Source: Streptomyces sp. MUM 178J (GTDB lineage: Bacteria; Actinomycetota; Actinomycetes; Streptomycetales; Streptomycetaceae). Taken from it: 64,000 nt of DNA. Shown piece after piece: positions 36,937 through 46,250 of the stretch. The stretch spans positions 62,001 through 126,000 of the forward strand of contig NZ_JADWYQ010000008.1 of NCBI RefSeq assembly GCF_022414575.1. The letters are read 5' to 3'. Numbering within the stretch: the first letter of the stretch is position 1; each line of letters starts with the position of its first letter. Position numbers and translations under genes: made by a program. Below the pieces are notes generated by a model. The model ran no database searches. It saw only the letters and a program-made list of their open reading frames with translations, and was not told the origin of the DNA.

Positions 36937-38010
36937 GTGGCTTACGGGAACCCGCCTTACGCAGGCCCGCCGCCGGGGTGGGGCGCCGGCTGGACACCTC
37001 CGCCCCCTCCGCCCAAGCCGGGCGTGATACCCCTCAGACCGCTGGGGATGGGCGATGTGTACGGGGGTGCTTTCGCGACGATCGGCCGGTGCTGGAAGCA
37101 GCTCTTCGGCATGGCCCTTGCGGTCTACGGAGGCGCAGCCGCGCTCTTCGCGGGCGTGGTCGCGCTCGCCTACGCCGCGGTCAGCGACCATGTCGACGTC
37201 CTTGTGCACGCGTCGGCCTACGAGGACCCGCCGTGGGAGGACATCCGTCCGCTCATCGTCGCCTTTGTCTGCGCCTGGCTCATCGGCGTGGCCGTGATGG
37301 TGCTCGCCCAGGCGCTGCTCTCCGCGGCCTGCCCGGCCGTGCTCCAGGACGCCGTGATCGGCCGCCGGGTCACCTTCGGCGCGGTCTGGCGGCGGGCCTG
37401 GGGACGGCTGCCCGCGGTGCTCGGCGCCGTCCTGCTGGGGAACCTGGCCGTCTGCGCCGTCCCGCTCATCCTGTGGGGCACGGGCATCGGCCTGCTCATG
37501 ACGGGCGCGGCAACGCAGAACGGCGCGACCGCCGCCTGGGCGCTGCTGCCGCTGCTGCTGCTGCTCTTCGCCGCCGTTCCGCTGTCGATCTGGCTCTGGG
37601 TGAAGTTCCTGTTCGCCCCGACGGCGGCGGTTATGGAGCGGCAGGGCCCGGTCGCGGCACTGCGGCGTTCGTCCCAGCTGGTGCGCGGCGACTGGTGGCG
37701 GATCTTCGGCATCTCACTGCTGGCCTGGATCATGGCCGCGGCGGCGGCGTACATCATCCAGCTGCCGTTCAGCTTTGCGACGATGCTGCCGGGCTCCGTC
37801 GTGGACGCCGACGCCTCACCGGCCCAGGCCGTCGCCGCCATGGCGGTCGGCCTGATCACGTTCGTCATCGGCTCGCTGATCGGCCAGATCGCCGCAGCGA
37901 TCTTCCCTCAGCTGGTCAACAGCCTGCTCTACGTCGACCAGCGCATCCGCAAGGAGAACCTGGCCCCCGCGCTGGCCCAGGCGGCGGCACAGCACGCGCC
38001 GGCCGGATGA
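36937..38010 (+). CDS. Polytopic membrane protein (glycerophosphodiester phosphodiesterase membrane-domain-like)
   Basis: 357 residues with a Pro-rich cytoplasmic N-terminus (PPYAGPPPGWGAGWTPPPPPPK), then about six hydrophobic segments. The region RPLGMGDVYGGAFATIGRCW and LFAPTAAVMERQGPVAALRRS followed by RGDWWRIFGISLLAW is typical of a widespread actinobacterial membrane family of unknown function, sometimes annotated as a GDPD membrane domain. No enzyme domain is attached. The GTG start at 36937 has ggggagg about 11 bases upstream. It ends at a strong terminator. Confidence 0.8.
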   Translation: MAYGNPPYAGPPPGWGAGWTPPPPPPKPGVIPLRPLGMGDVYGGAFATIGRCWKQLFGMALAVYGGAAALFAGVVALAYAAVSDHVDVLVHASAYEDPPWEDIRPLIVAFVCAWLIGVAVMVLAQALLSAACPAVLQDAVIGRRVTFGAVWRRAWGRLPAVLGAVLLGNLAVCAVPLILWGTGIGLLMTGAATQNGATAAWALLPLLLLLFAAVPLSIWLWVKFLFAPTAAVMERQGPVAALRRSSQLVRGDWWRIFGISLLAWIMAAAAAYIIQLPFSFATMLPGSVVDADASPAQAVAAMAVGLITFVIGSLIGQIAAAIFPQLVNSLLYVDQRIRKENLAPALAQAAAQHAPAG

Positions 38011-38025
38011 CGGCGGGCGACGCAA

Positions 38026-38068
38026 ACGGCCGTGCCCGCCGGACGGTTCGTCCGGCGGGCACGGCCGT
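38026..38068. terminator. Strong bidirectional terminator
   Basis: A perfect 19-bp stem (acggccgtgcccgccggac, loop ggttc, then the complement) lies between the convergent membrane-protein gene and the end of the suf operon. Confidence 0.9.
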
Positions 38069-38103
38069 TCCACACGCCGCGGCGCGCGTCGCGCGTGTCC
38101 GCG

Positions 38104-38442
38104 TCACACGTTGAAGCCGAGCGCCCTCAGCTGCTCACGGCCATCGTCCGTGATCTTGTCGGGGCCCCACGGCGGCATCCAGACCCAGTTGATCTTCAGC
38201 TCGTTGACGATTCCGTCCGTCGCGGACTTCGCCTGGTCCTCGATCACATCGGTCAGCGGACACGCCGCCGACGTCAGGGTCATGTCCAGCGTCGCCACAT
38301 TGGAGTCGTCGATGTGGATGCCGTAGATCAGGCCCAGATTGACCACATCGATGCCCAGCTCGGGGTCGACGACGTCGTACAGCGCCTCGCGGACTTCTTC
38401 CTCCGAGGCCGGCTTCGCCACGGCCCCTGCGTTCTCGGTCAT
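38104..38442 (-). CDS. sufT: Fe-S assembly factor SufT (DUF59/MIP18 family)
   Basis: A 112-residue DUF59 protein that assists maturation of iron-sulfur proteins. Key parts are VVDPELGIDVVNLGLIYGIH and TLDMTLTSAACPLTDVIEDQ with its conserved Cys, ending DDGREQLRALGFNV. It overlaps the sufU stop by four bases (ATGA) and is the last gene of the suf operon, in front of a strong terminator. Confidence 0.94.
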   Translation of the reverse strand: MTENAGAVAKPASEEEVREALYDVVDPELGIDVVNLGLIYGIHIDDSNVATLDMTLTSAACPLTDVIEDQAKSATDGIVNELKINWVWMPPWGPDKITDDGREQLRALGFNV

Positions 38443-38930
38443 GCCGTCTTCCTCACAGCCTCGTCGGCGTCATCGGACTCGTCGGCGCCGTCGCCCAGCG
38501 CCTGGGCGGTCGCGTCCTTCCATGCCATCCAGCTCAGCAGAGCGCACTTCACCCGCGCCGGGTACTTGGAGACGCCGGCGAAGGCCACCGCGTCCTCCAG
38601 CACCTCCTCCATGGCGTCGTCCGGCTCGATCTGGCCCTTGGACTGCATCAGCTCCAGAAAGACGCTCTGGATCTTCCTGGCCTCGGACAGCTCCTTGCCG
38701 ACCAGCAGCTCGTTCAGCACGGAGGCGCTGGCCTGGCTGATGGAGCAGCCCTGGCCCTCGTAGCTGACGTCCGCGATGCGCAGACCGTCGTACTTCACTC
38801 GGAGGGTGATCTCATCGCCGCACGTCGGATTGACATGGTGCACCTCGGCGTCGCCATCCCGCAGACCGCGCCCGTGCGGGTGCTTGTAGTGGTCCAGGAT
38901 GACGTCCTGGTACATCGAATCCAGCTTCAA
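38439..38930 (-). CDS. sufU: SufU sulfur-transfer/scaffold protein
   Basis: A 163-residue zinc-containing SufU that takes the persulfide from SufS. The three conserved Cys are in NPTCGDEITL, GQGCSISQASAS and RVKCALLSWMAW. The start is TTG (MKLDSMYQDVILDHY, the typical SufU N-terminus), 14 bases after the sufS stop and behind gagggg. The acidic C-terminal tail (GADESDDADEAV) is common in actinobacteria. Confidence 0.94.
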   Translation of the reverse strand: MKLDSMYQDVILDHYKHPHGRGLRDGDAEVHHVNPTCGDEITLRVKYDGLRIADVSYEGQGCSISQASASVLNELLVGKELSEARKIQSVFLELMQSKGQIEPDDAMEEVLEDAVAFAGVSKYPARVKCALLSWMAWKDATAQALGDGADESDDADEAVRKTA

Positions 38931-38943
38931 GGTCAGCAGCCCC

Positions 38944-40212
38944 TCATCCGAAGAAGTTACGGACGTGCTCCAGCCCGTCGACGAGGGCGTCGACCTCCGC
39001 CGGCGTGGAGTACAGATAGAAGGACGCTCGCGTGGTCGCAGGAATTCCGTACCGCAGGCAGACCGGCCGTGCGCAGTGATGGCCGACGCGGACCGCGATG
39101 CCCTGCTCGTCGAGCACCTGCCCCACATCGTGCGGGTGGATGTCGCCGAGCGTGAACGAGATCGCCGCGCCCCGGTCCTCGGCCGTGGTCGGGCCGATGA
39201 TCCGCAGGTCGGGGACCTCCTGCAGTCTCTTGACCGCGTACTCGGTCAGGATGTGCTCATGCTGGGCGATCTTGTCCATGCCGATCGAGCTGAGGTAGTC
39301 CACGGCCGCGCCGAGGCCGACGGCCTGGGCGATCGGGGGCGTGCCCGCCTCGAACTTGTGCGGCGCGGGCGCATAGGTGGAGGAGTTCATCGAGACGGTC
39401 TCGATCATCTCGCCGCCGCCGAGGAACGGCGGCAGGTCCTCCAGCAGCTCCTGCCGGCCCCAGAGGACGCCGATGCCGGTCGGACCGCACATCTTGTGCC
39501 CGGTGAAGGCCACGAAGTCGGCCTGCAGCGCCTGCACGTCCAGCACCATGTGCGGGGCGGCCTGCGAGGCGTCGATCAGGACGAGCGCGCCGACCTCCTG
39601 GGCGCGGCGGACGATCGCCTCGACCGGGTTGATCGTGCCCATGATGTTGGAGACCAGCACAAACGAGACGATCTTCGTGTTCTCGGTGATGATCTCGTCG
39701 ATGTCGGACAGATCAAGCCGGCCGTCGTCGGTGAGGCCAAACCACTTCAGCTTTGCTCCGGTGCGCTGCGAGAGCAGCTGCCACGGAACGATGTTGGAGT
39801 GGTGCTCCATCTCCGTGATGACTATCTCGGTCTCACGGTCCACCCGGTACGGCTCGTCGGCCCAGCCCAGCATGTTCGCCACGAGGTTCAGCGACTCCGA
39901 GGCGTTCTTGGTGAAGATCACCTCGTCTCGGCTGGGTGCGTTGATGAAGGCGGCGACCTTGTCGCGGGCGCCTTCGTACAGCGCCGTTGCCTCCTCGGCG
40001 AGCACATGCACGCCGCGGTGGACATTGGCGTTGTGCTGTTCGTAGTACTCACTCAGCACGTCGAGCACCTGGCGCGGCGTCTGGGACGTCGCGGCGTTGT
40101 CCAGGTACACGAGCTTCTTGCCGTCGTGGAGTCGGCGGTCCAGGATCGGGAAGTCCTTGCGGATCGCCTCGGTGTCGAGGAGGCCGGGGAGCCCCTGGCG
40201 GGGTGCAGTCAC
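38944..40212 (-). CDS. sufS: Cysteine desulfurase SufS
   Basis: A 422-residue PLP enzyme that mobilises sulfur from cysteine for Fe-S assembly. The PLP lysine is Lys240 in VAFTGHKMCGPTGIG; the persulfide Cys380 lies in GHHCARPVCLRYGIP; ALVLIDASQAAPH holds the ring-nitrogen Asp. The GTG start overlaps the sufC stop (GTGA). Within sufRBD-Rieske-CSUT. Confidence 0.97.
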   Translation of the reverse strand: MTAPRQGLPGLLDTEAIRKDFPILDRRLHDGKKLVYLDNAATSQTPRQVLDVLSEYYEQHNANVHRGVHVLAEEATALYEGARDKVAAFINAPSRDEVIFTKNASESLNLVANMLGWADEPYRVDRETEIVITEMEHHSNIVPWQLLSQRTGAKLKWFGLTDDGRLDLSDIDEIITENTKIVSFVLVSNIMGTINPVEAIVRRAQEVGALVLIDASQAAPHMVLDVQALQADFVAFTGHKMCGPTGIGVLWGRQELLEDLPPFLGGGEMIETVSMNSSTYAPAPHKFEAGTPPIAQAVGLGAAVDYLSSIGMDKIAQHEHILTEYAVKRLQEVPDLRIIGPTTAEDRGAAISFTLGDIHPHDVGQVLDEQGIAVRVGHHCARPVCLRYGIPATTRASFYLYSTPAEVDALVDGLEHVRNFFG

Positions 40213-40973
40213 GCCGATACGCCACCCTTCACATATGCCTCGTAGCCCTCGGCCTCCAGCTTGTCCGCGAGCTCCGGGCCGCCGGACTCGGCGATGCGGC
40301 CGTTCGCGAAGACATGCACGAAGTCGGGCTTGATGTAGCGCAGGATCCGCGTGTAGTGGGTGATCAGCAGGGTGCCGACCTCGCCGGTCTCGCGGACGCG
40401 GTTGACGCCCTCGGAGACGATGCGCAGCGCGTCGACGTCCAGACCCGAGTCGGTCTCGTCGAGGATCGCGATCTTCGGCTTGAGCAGTTCCAGCTGGAGG
40501 ATCTCGTGGCGCTTCTTCTCACCGCCGGAGAAGCCCTCGTTGACGTTGCGCTCGGCGAAGGAGGGGTCCATGTGGAGACGCTGCATGGTCTCCTTGACCT
40601 CCTTGACCCAGGTGCGCAGCTTGGGGGCCTCGCCGCGGATCGCGGTGGCGGAGGTGCGCAGGAAGTTGGAGACCGAGACGCCGGGGACCTCGACCGGGTA
40701 CTGCATGGCGAGGAAGACGCCGGCGCGGGCGCGCTCGTCGACGCTCATTTCCAGGACGTCCTCGCCGTCCAGGGTGACGGCGCCGCCGGTGATCGTGTAC
40801 TTGGGGTGGCCGGCGAGCGAGTAGGCGAGCGTCGACTTGCCGGAGCCGTTGGGGCCCATGATGGCGTGGGTCTCGCCCTGCTTGACGGTCAGGTCGACGC
40901 CCTTGAGGATCTCGCGGGGGCCGGCCTCCGCTTCGACGGAGACGTGCAGGTCGTGGATTTCAAGCGTTGCCAT
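40209..40973 (-). CDS. sufC: SufC ATPase
   Basis: A 254-residue ABC-type ATPase of the SufBCD scaffold complex. Walker A GPNGSGKST is at residues 40-48, the signature FSGGEKKRHEILQ and Walker B KIAILDETDSGLDVDALR follow, then LLITHYTRILRYIKPDFVHV, typical of SufC. It starts 7 bases after the Rieske gene. Confidence 0.97.
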   Translation of the reverse strand: MATLEIHDLHVSVEAEAGPREILKGVDLTVKQGETHAIMGPNGSGKSTLAYSLAGHPKYTITGGAVTLDGEDVLEMSVDERARAGVFLAMQYPVEVPGVSVSNFLRTSATAIRGEAPKLRTWVKEVKETMQRLHMDPSFAERNVNEGFSGGEKKRHEILQLELLKPKIAILDETDSGLDVDALRIVSEGVNRVRETGEVGTLLITHYTRILRYIKPDFVHVFANGRIAESGGPELADKLEAEGYEAYVKGGVSA

Positions 40974-40980
40974 GGGTGCC

Positions 40981-41298
40981 TCAGGACTCCTGGGTGACGG
41001 AGACGAGCACGTCGTCCCCTTCGATCTTTACGGGGTATACGGGGACGGGCTGCGTCGCGGGAAGGCTGTCGGGCTTGCCCGTGCGGAGGTCAAAGCTGGA
41101 GCCGTGCAGCCAGCATTCGATGTGGCAGTCCTCCACTTCGCCCTCGGAGAGGGAGACGTTCGCATGCGAGCAGACGTCGTAGATGGCGAACACCTCGCCC
41201 TCGGTGCGGACGACCGAGACCGGCGTGCCCTCGAGTTCCACCCGCTTGGGGGTGTCCTCGTCCAGCTCGCTCAGGCCGCAGGCGCGTACGTACGTCAT
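40981..41298 (-). CDS. Rieske [2Fe-2S] ferredoxin of the suf operon
   Basis: A 105-residue Rieske-type ferredoxin, similar to ferredoxin subunits of ring-hydroxylating dioxygenases. The cluster ligands are the Cys-x-His of DVCSHANVSL and the Cys-x2-His of IECWLHGSSFDL. No dioxygenase is nearby; it is embedded between sufD and sufC and overlaps sufD by ATGA, so an electron-transfer role in Fe-S assembly or repair is likely (inference). The arrangement is common in actinobacterial suf operons. Confidence 0.92.
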   Translation of the reverse strand: MTYVRACGLSELDEDTPKRVELEGTPVSVVRTEGEVFAIYDVCSHANVSLSEGEVEDCHIECWLHGSSFDLRTGKPDSLPATQPVPVYPVKIEGDDVLVSVTQES

Positions 41299-42521
41299 GC
41301 GACGGACGCCTCCAGCTCTTCCTCGATCTTGGCGATCAGCCGCGCCTCGACGTCGTCGATGCCGATCTGCTGGACCAGTTCGGCGAAGAAGCCGCGGACG
41401 ACCAGACGGCGGGCCTCGTGCTCCGGGATGCCGCGGGCCATCAGGTAGAAAAGCTGCTCGTCGTCGAAGCGGCCGGTGGCGGAGGCATGGCCGGCGCCGA
41501 CGATCTCGCCGGTCTCGATCTCCAGGTTCGGCACCGAGTCGACCCGCGCGCCGTCCGTCAGGACGAGGTTGCGGTTCATCTCATAGGTGTCCGTGCCCTC
41601 GGCCGCGGCCTGGATCAGAACGTCGCCGATCCACACGGCGTGTGCGTCGTCGCCCTGCAGCGCGCCCTTGTAGACCGCGTTGGACTTGCAGTGCTGGGTG
41701 TTGTGGTCGACGAACAGCCGGTGCTCGTGGTGCTGGCCCCGGTCGGTGAAGTACAGGCCGAAGAGCTCCGCCTCGCCGCCGGTGCCCTGGTAGGCGACCC
41801 GCGGGTGCAGCCGTACGAGGTCTCCGCCGAAGGTGACGACGACCGACTTGAAGGAGGCGTCCCGGCCGATCAGCGCATTGTGCTGGGAGCAGTGGACGGC
41901 CTTGTCGTCCCAGTCCTGGACGGTGACGACGGTGAGCTTGGCGCCGTCGCCGAGGACGAAGTCGACATTGGCGGCGAGGACGGCGTCGCCGGTGTGGTCG
42001 ATGACCACGACGGCCTCGGCGAAGGCGCCGAGCTCGATCACCTGGTGGGCGAAGGCGGTGCCGCCCTCGCCGTGGACCGCGATCCGGATCGGCTCGGTGA
42101 GCACGGCCTCCTTGGGCACGGTGACGACCGAGGCCTGCTCGAAGGAGCTGTACGCCTGGGCGGCGACGCGGTCGACGGGGGTGCCGGCCGTGCCGAGCCG
42201 CTCGTCGTCCCGCCCGACGGCCTCGACCGTGACGCCGTCGGGCGCGTCGAAGGCCACCTTGACGCCGGCGCCGTTCGCGACGGCCGTGCCGTCGTGCAGC
42301 CCGCGCAGCCGCTCGAGCGGGGTGAAGCGCCACTCCTCCTCGCGGCCGTGCGGCACCGGGAAGTCCGCCACGTCGAAGGACGGGGGCGCACTCATCCGGG
42401 TGGCGACGGTCGACTCGGCGGCCACCGCGATCGAGCCGGCGGTGGTGGATCCCGCCGGTGGGGGTCCCCCCTGGACCGTGGTCCTGCGGAGGTCCTCGGG
42501 GGAGTTCTGAGCCTCAGCCAT
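41295..42521 (-). CDS. sufD: SufD scaffold subunit
   Basis: A 408-residue beta-helical protein that pairs with SufB and SufC to build Fe-S clusters. Recognised by DFPVPHGREEEWRFTPLERL, the long beta-helix core, LFVDHNTQHCKSNAVYKGAL and GAGHASATGRFDDEQLFYLM, followed by EARRLVVRGFFAELV. ATG 42521 was preferred over GTG/ATG codons slightly upstream. A 158-base gap separates it from sufB; no gene was seen in the gap. Confidence 0.96.
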   Translation of the reverse strand: MAEAQNSPEDLRRTTVQGGPPPAGSTTAGSIAVAAESTVATRMSAPPSFDVADFPVPHGREEEWRFTPLERLRGLHDGTAVANGAGVKVAFDAPDGVTVEAVGRDDERLGTAGTPVDRVAAQAYSSFEQASVVTVPKEAVLTEPIRIAVHGEGGTAFAHQVIELGAFAEAVVVIDHTGDAVLAANVDFVLGDGAKLTVVTVQDWDDKAVHCSQHNALIGRDASFKSVVVTFGGDLVRLHPRVAYQGTGGEAELFGLYFTDRGQHHEHRLFVDHNTQHCKSNAVYKGALQGDDAHAVWIGDVLIQAAAEGTDTYEMNRNLVLTDGARVDSVPNLEIETGEIVGAGHASATGRFDDEQLFYLMARGIPEHEARRLVVRGFFAELVQQIGIDDVEARLIAKIEEELEASVA

Positions 42522-42679
42522 GGCTGTCCTAGTGCTCACTTTCTGCATTCATAGTGCGTGTCGCCTCCGGGCGCCGTGCCCGGCGGGCATCGGCGTGCCC
42601 TTCGGCTCGCTCGCAGGCTCATGGGGTGAGCCGGATGGGACCTGGGGTCCCGGGGTCAGGGAGTGACGGCAGAGGGCGG

Positions 42680-44101
42680 CTAGCCCACCGCGCCTTCCAT
42701 CTGCAGCTCGATCAGCCGGTTGAGCTCCAGCGCGTACTCCATGGGCAGCTCCTTGGCGATCGGCTCGACAAAGCCGCGCACGATCATCGCCATCGCCTCG
42801 TCCTCGCTCATGCCCCGGCTCATCAGGTAGAAGAGCTGGTCCTCGGAGACCTTGGAGACGGTGGCCTCGTGGCCCATGGACACGTCGTCCTCGCGGACGT
42901 CGACATACGGGTAGGTGTCGGAGCGGGAGATCGTGTCCACGAGCAGCGCGTCGCACAGCACGTTGGACTTGGCGCCCGGGGCGCCCTCGCCGATCTCGAT
43001 CAGTCCGCGGTAGGAGGTGCGGCCGCCGCCTCGCGCCACCGACTTGGAGACGATGTTCGAGGAGGTGTTCGGGGCCATGTGCACCATCTTCGCGCCCGCG
43101 TCCTGGTGCTGGCCCTCGCCCGCGAAGGCGATGGAGAGGGTCTCGCCCTTGGCGTGCTCGCCCATCAGGTAGACGGCCGGGTACTTCATGGTGACCTTGG
43201 AGCCGATGTTGCCGTCGACCCACTCCATGGTCGCGCCCTCGTAGGCCACGGCACGCTTGGTGACCAGGTTGTAGACGTTGTTCGACCAGTTCTGGATCGT
43301 CGTGTAGCGGCAGCGGCCGCCCTTCTTCACGATGATCTCGACGACGGCGCTGTGCAGCGAGTCCGAGGAGTAGATCGGGGCGGTGCAGCCCTCGACGTAG
43401 TGGACGTAGGCGTCCTCGTCGACGATGATCAGCGTCCGCTCGAACTGGCCCATGTTCTCCGTGTTGATGCGGAAGTAGGCCTGGAGCGGGATGTCGACGT
43501 GAACGCCCTTGGGGACGTAGATGAACGATCCGCCGGACCACACGGCCGTGTTCAGCGAGGCGAACTTGTTGTCACCCACCGGGATCACGGTGCCGAAGTA
43601 CTCCTTGAAGAGCTCCGGGTGCTCCTTCAGCGCGGTGTCGGTGTCCAGGAAGATGACGCCCTGCGCCTCCAGGTCCTCACGGATCTGGTGGTAGACGACT
43701 TCGGACTCGTACTGGGCGGCGACGCCTGCGACGAGGCGCTGCTTCTCCGCCTCCGGGATGCCGAGCTTGTCGTAGGTGTTCTTGATGTCCTCCGGCAGTT
43801 CCTCCCAGGAGGCCGCCTGCTGCTCGGTGGACCGCACAAAGTACTTGATGTTGTCGAAGTCGATGCCCGACAGGTCCGAGCCCCACGTCGGCATGGGCTT
43901 CTTGTCGAACAACCGCAGACCCTTGAGCCGCAGCTTCAGCATCCACTCCGGCTCGTTCTTCTTCTCGGAGATGTCGCGGACGACGTCCTCGGAAAGGCCG
44001 CGCTTGGCAGCGGAACCGGCTGCGTCGGAGTCGGCCCAGCCGAATTCATACCTGCCCAGACCCTCGAGTTCGGGGTGGGCAGTCTCCGTGGGGAGAGTCA
44101 T
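42680..44101 (-). CDS. sufB: SufB scaffold subunit
   Basis: Main scaffold subunit of the SufBCD complex, 473 residues. Hallmarks: [77 protein letters not shown] and [20 protein letters not shown]. The start ATG overlaps the sufR stop (ATGA). The Cys of EGCTAP and the Glu/His of the assembly site appear present. Confidence 0.97.
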   Translation of the reverse strand: MTLPTETAHPELEGLGRYEFGWADSDAAGSAAKRGLSEDVVRDISEKKNEPEWMLKLRLKGLRLFDKKPMPTWGSDLSGIDFDNIKYFVRSTEQQAASWEELPEDIKNTYDKLGIPEAEKQRLVAGVAAQYESEVVYHQIREDLEAQGVIFLDTDTALKEHPELFKEYFGTVIPVGDNKFASLNTAVWSGGSFIYVPKGVHVDIPLQAYFRINTENMGQFERTLIIVDEDAYVHYVEGCTAPIYSSDSLHSAVVEIIVKKGGRCRYTTIQNWSNNVYNLVTKRAVAYEGATMEWVDGNIGSKVTMKYPAVYLMGEHAKGETLSIAFAGEGQHQDAGAKMVHMAPNTSSNIVSKSVARGGGRTSYRGLIEIGEGAPGAKSNVLCDALLVDTISRSDTYPYVDVREDDVSMGHEATVSKVSEDQLFYLMSRGMSEDEAMAMIVRGFVEPIAKELPMEYALELNRLIELQMEGAVG

Positions 44102-44829
44102 GCGGGGTTCCTCCCGGCCGTGCTTGCAGATGCTGTGGATGAAGTCTTCTTGGGAATGAACGTGGTGCAGACCCCGTCGCCGTGGGCGATCGTGGCCAGT
44201 CGCTGCACATGCGTCCCGAGCAGTTGGGAGAAGACCTCGGTCTCCGCCTCGCACAGCTGCGGGTACTGCTCGGCTACATGGGCGACCGGGCAGTGGTGCT
44301 GACAGAGCTGCTCGCCCTGCTGGTTGTGGGGCGCATTACGCGCCGTGGCAGCGTACCCGTCGGCGCTCAAGGCCTTCGCCAGCGCCTGGGTCCGCTCCTC
44401 GGCCGGCGCCTCGTCGACCGCCCTGCGGTACGCCTCGGCCTGTGCCGCGACGCGGTCCCTGGCGAAGGCGGCCACGGCCTCCTCGCCGGCGGTCCGCTCG
44501 ATCCAGCGGAGGGCGTCCACGGCCAGCTCGTCGTACGACTGGTCGAAGGCGTCCCGGCCGCAGTCGGTCAGGGCGAACACCTTGGCGGGCCGCCCCCGTG
44601 TACGCGCTCCGTAGACCCGCTGTTCACGGGCTTCCACCACATTCTCCGCGACAAGCGCGTCGAGATGGCGGCGGACGGCGGCCTGGGTGAGACCGAGACG
44701 GCCGGCGAGATCGGCCACGGTGGACGGGCCGTGATCCAGGATCGACCGCGCGACCCGGTTGCGCGTCGAGCGCTCCCCGGTCGCGAGCTCCTCCTGCGGC
44801 GTCTCCCGCCCGCTCTCGCCGTTTTTCAC
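44098..44829 (-). CDS. sufR: Fe-S cluster-sensing repressor SufR
   Basis: A 243-residue winged helix-turn-helix regulator ([43 protein letters not shown]) with a C-terminal cluster of Cys, [22 protein letters not shown], the pattern that binds a [4Fe-4S] cluster in SufR proteins. As holo-protein it represses the suf operon and is released when clusters are lost. The GTG at 44829 is taken as the start because it falls at the edge of the operator and about 11 bases after a -10-like element; the frame runs further upstream. First gene of the operon. Confidence 0.92.
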   Translation of the reverse strand: MKNGESGRETPQEELATGERSTRNRVARSILDHGPSTVADLAGRLGLTQAAVRRHLDALVAENVVEAREQRVYGARTRGRPAKVFALTDCGRDAFDQSYDELAVDALRWIERTAGEEAVAAFARDRVAAQAEAYRRAVDEAPAEERTQALAKALSADGYAATARNAPHNQQGEQLCQHHCPVAHVAEQYPQLCEAETEVFSQLLGTHVQRLATIAHGDGVCTTFIPKKTSSTASASTAGRNPA

Positions 44830-44869
44830 AACGCCATTGTTGCGTAATTCTTCTGACCGTGACAACCAA
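44829..44869 (-). promoter_or_regulatory. suf promoter with SufR operator
   Basis: CAAC-GCCATT-GTTG (44829-44842) is an exact CAAC-N6-GTTG palindrome, the known SufR recognition sequence. On the minus strand TTGGTT (44869-44864) and TACGCA (44846-44841) form a -35/-10 pair with 17-base spacing, so the operator covers the end of the -10, the predicted transcription start and the first base of the GTG. Confidence 0.75.
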
Positions 44870-45143
44870 CGCCCGCTGCGCGAGCCGGTGCGCTTCGTCA
44901 CTAAGGGTCACCTAAGGAAGGGGCGGCTCCGGATGGTCTGAAGCCACCGGACAAACGGCTGTGGCCTGCCCTTACTCCGGAAATTCCGGCGGAATGGCGT
45001 GGCGCGGGGCGCCGGCCGCGCCAGGGCATTTCCGGTACCGAATATTCCGTTGACGCCCACGCCCGGACGGGGGACGGACGCGGGACGGCGGAGCTTCGCC
45101 CCCATGGCCCGACGGCCCCCGCGCCCCGCCTAGACTTCCCGGC

Positions 45144-46070
45144 ATGCGAAGCGAGTCCGCCGTCGAGATCCGGGGTCTGGTCAAGCGGTACGGGACGAAG
45201 ACGGCCGTGGACCGCCTCGATCTCGACGTACGCGCGGGCTCGGTCACCGCGGTCCTCGGCCCGAACGGCGCCGGGAAGACCACCACCGTCGAAATGTGCG
45301 AGGGATACCGCCGCCCGGACGCGGGCGCGGTGCGGGTGCTGGGCCTCGACCCGGTCGCCGACGCCGCGAAGCTCCGGCCCCGCATCGGTGTGATGCTCCA
45401 GTCCGGCGGCGTCTACACGGGCGCGCGCGCCGACGAGATGCTGCGGCACATGGCGCGGCTGCACGCCCATCCGCTCGATGTGGACGCACTGATAGAGCGC
45501 CTGGGGCTCGGCTCCTGCGGCCGCACCCCCTACCGGCGGCTGTCCGGCGGCCAGCAGCAGCGGCTCGCGCTGGCGCTGGCCGTGGTCGGCCGCCCCGAGC
45601 TGGTCTTCCTGGACGAGCCCACGGCGGGCCTCGATCCACAGGCCCGCCGTGCCACCTGGGAACTGGTGCGGGAACTGCGCGCCGACGGCGTCTCCACCGT
45701 GCTGACCACGCACTTCATGGACGAGGCCGAGGAGCTTGCGGACGATGTCGCGATCATCGACACGGGCCGGGTGATCGCCCAGGGCAGCCCGGAGGAGCTG
45801 TGCCGGGGCGGTGCGGAGAACACCCTGCGCTTCACCGGACGGCCGGGGCTGGACCTCGGCTCCCTGCTGAAGGCCCTCCCGGACGGCTCGGCCGCCGTCG
45901 AGCTGACGCCCGGCGCCTACCGGATAACCGGCGAAGTGGGCCCCCAGCTGCTGGCGACGGTGACCTCCTGGTGCGCCCAGCACGGCGTGATGCCGGACGG
46001 CATCTCCGTGGAGCGGCACACCCTCGAAGACGTGTTTCTGGAACTGACGGGCAAGGAGCTGCGCGGATGA
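45144..46070 (+). CDS. ABC transporter ATP-binding protein (exporter, DrrA/CcmA type)
   Basis: A 308-residue ATPase: Walker A GPNGAGKT (residues 39-46), signature LSGGQQQRLALALAV, Walker B LVFLDEPTAGLDPQARR, and LTTHFMDEAEELADDVAIID, followed by the C-terminal extension typical of drug or polysaccharide exporters. TAGACT (45131-45136) ends 7 bases before the ATG, indicating a leaderless transcript. Its final codons (ELTGKELRG) are also the start of a 92-bp repeat array leading to the permease. Divergent from sufR; in many actinobacteria this ABC pair sits next to suf and ctaA. Confidence 0.94.
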   Translation: MRSESAVEIRGLVKRYGTKTAVDRLDLDVRAGSVTAVLGPNGAGKTTTVEMCEGYRRPDAGAVRVLGLDPVADAAKLRPRIGVMLQSGGVYTGARADEMLRHMARLHAHPLDVDALIERLGLGSCGRTPYRRLSGGQQQRLALALAVVGRPELVFLDEPTAGLDPQARRATWELVRELRADGVSTVLTTHFMDEAEELADDVAIIDTGRVIAQGSPEELCRGGAENTLRFTGRPGLDLGSLLKALPDGSAAVELTPGAYRITGEVGPQLLATVTSWCAQHGVMPDGISVERHTLEDVFLELTGKELRG

Positions 46071-46250
46071 CGGCGCGCCACGACGAACACGACCGGGGGC
46101 CCGGGGGTCGCCCCCCGGAAAAGCACAGCCTGGAACCGACGGGCAAGGAGCTGCCCGGATGACGGCGCGCCACAACGAACACGACCGGGGGCCCGGGGGT
46201 CGCCCCCCGGAAAAGCACAGCCTGGAACCGACGGGCAAGGAGCTGCGCGG
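46067..46250 (+). repeat. 92-bp direct repeat, two copies, between ABC ATPase and permease
   Basis: Units 46067-46158 and 46159-46250 are identical at 90 of 92 positions. Each starts with ATGA and ends with aaggagctgc(g/c)cgg, and this ending copies the last 25-30 bases of the ATPase gene. Each unit therefore carries its own RBS, and each could encode a 31-residue peptide (MTARH...TGKEL-G). The ATPase TGA overlaps the first ATG, peptide 1 stops on the second ATG, and peptide 2 stops on the permease ATG, all as ATGA. Each unit contains a hairpin (ccggggg-tcgc-cccccgg). Confidence 0.9.

Noticed and set aside
41418..42554. A 378-codon open frame on the plus strand
   Set aside because: It is the antisense shadow of sufD.
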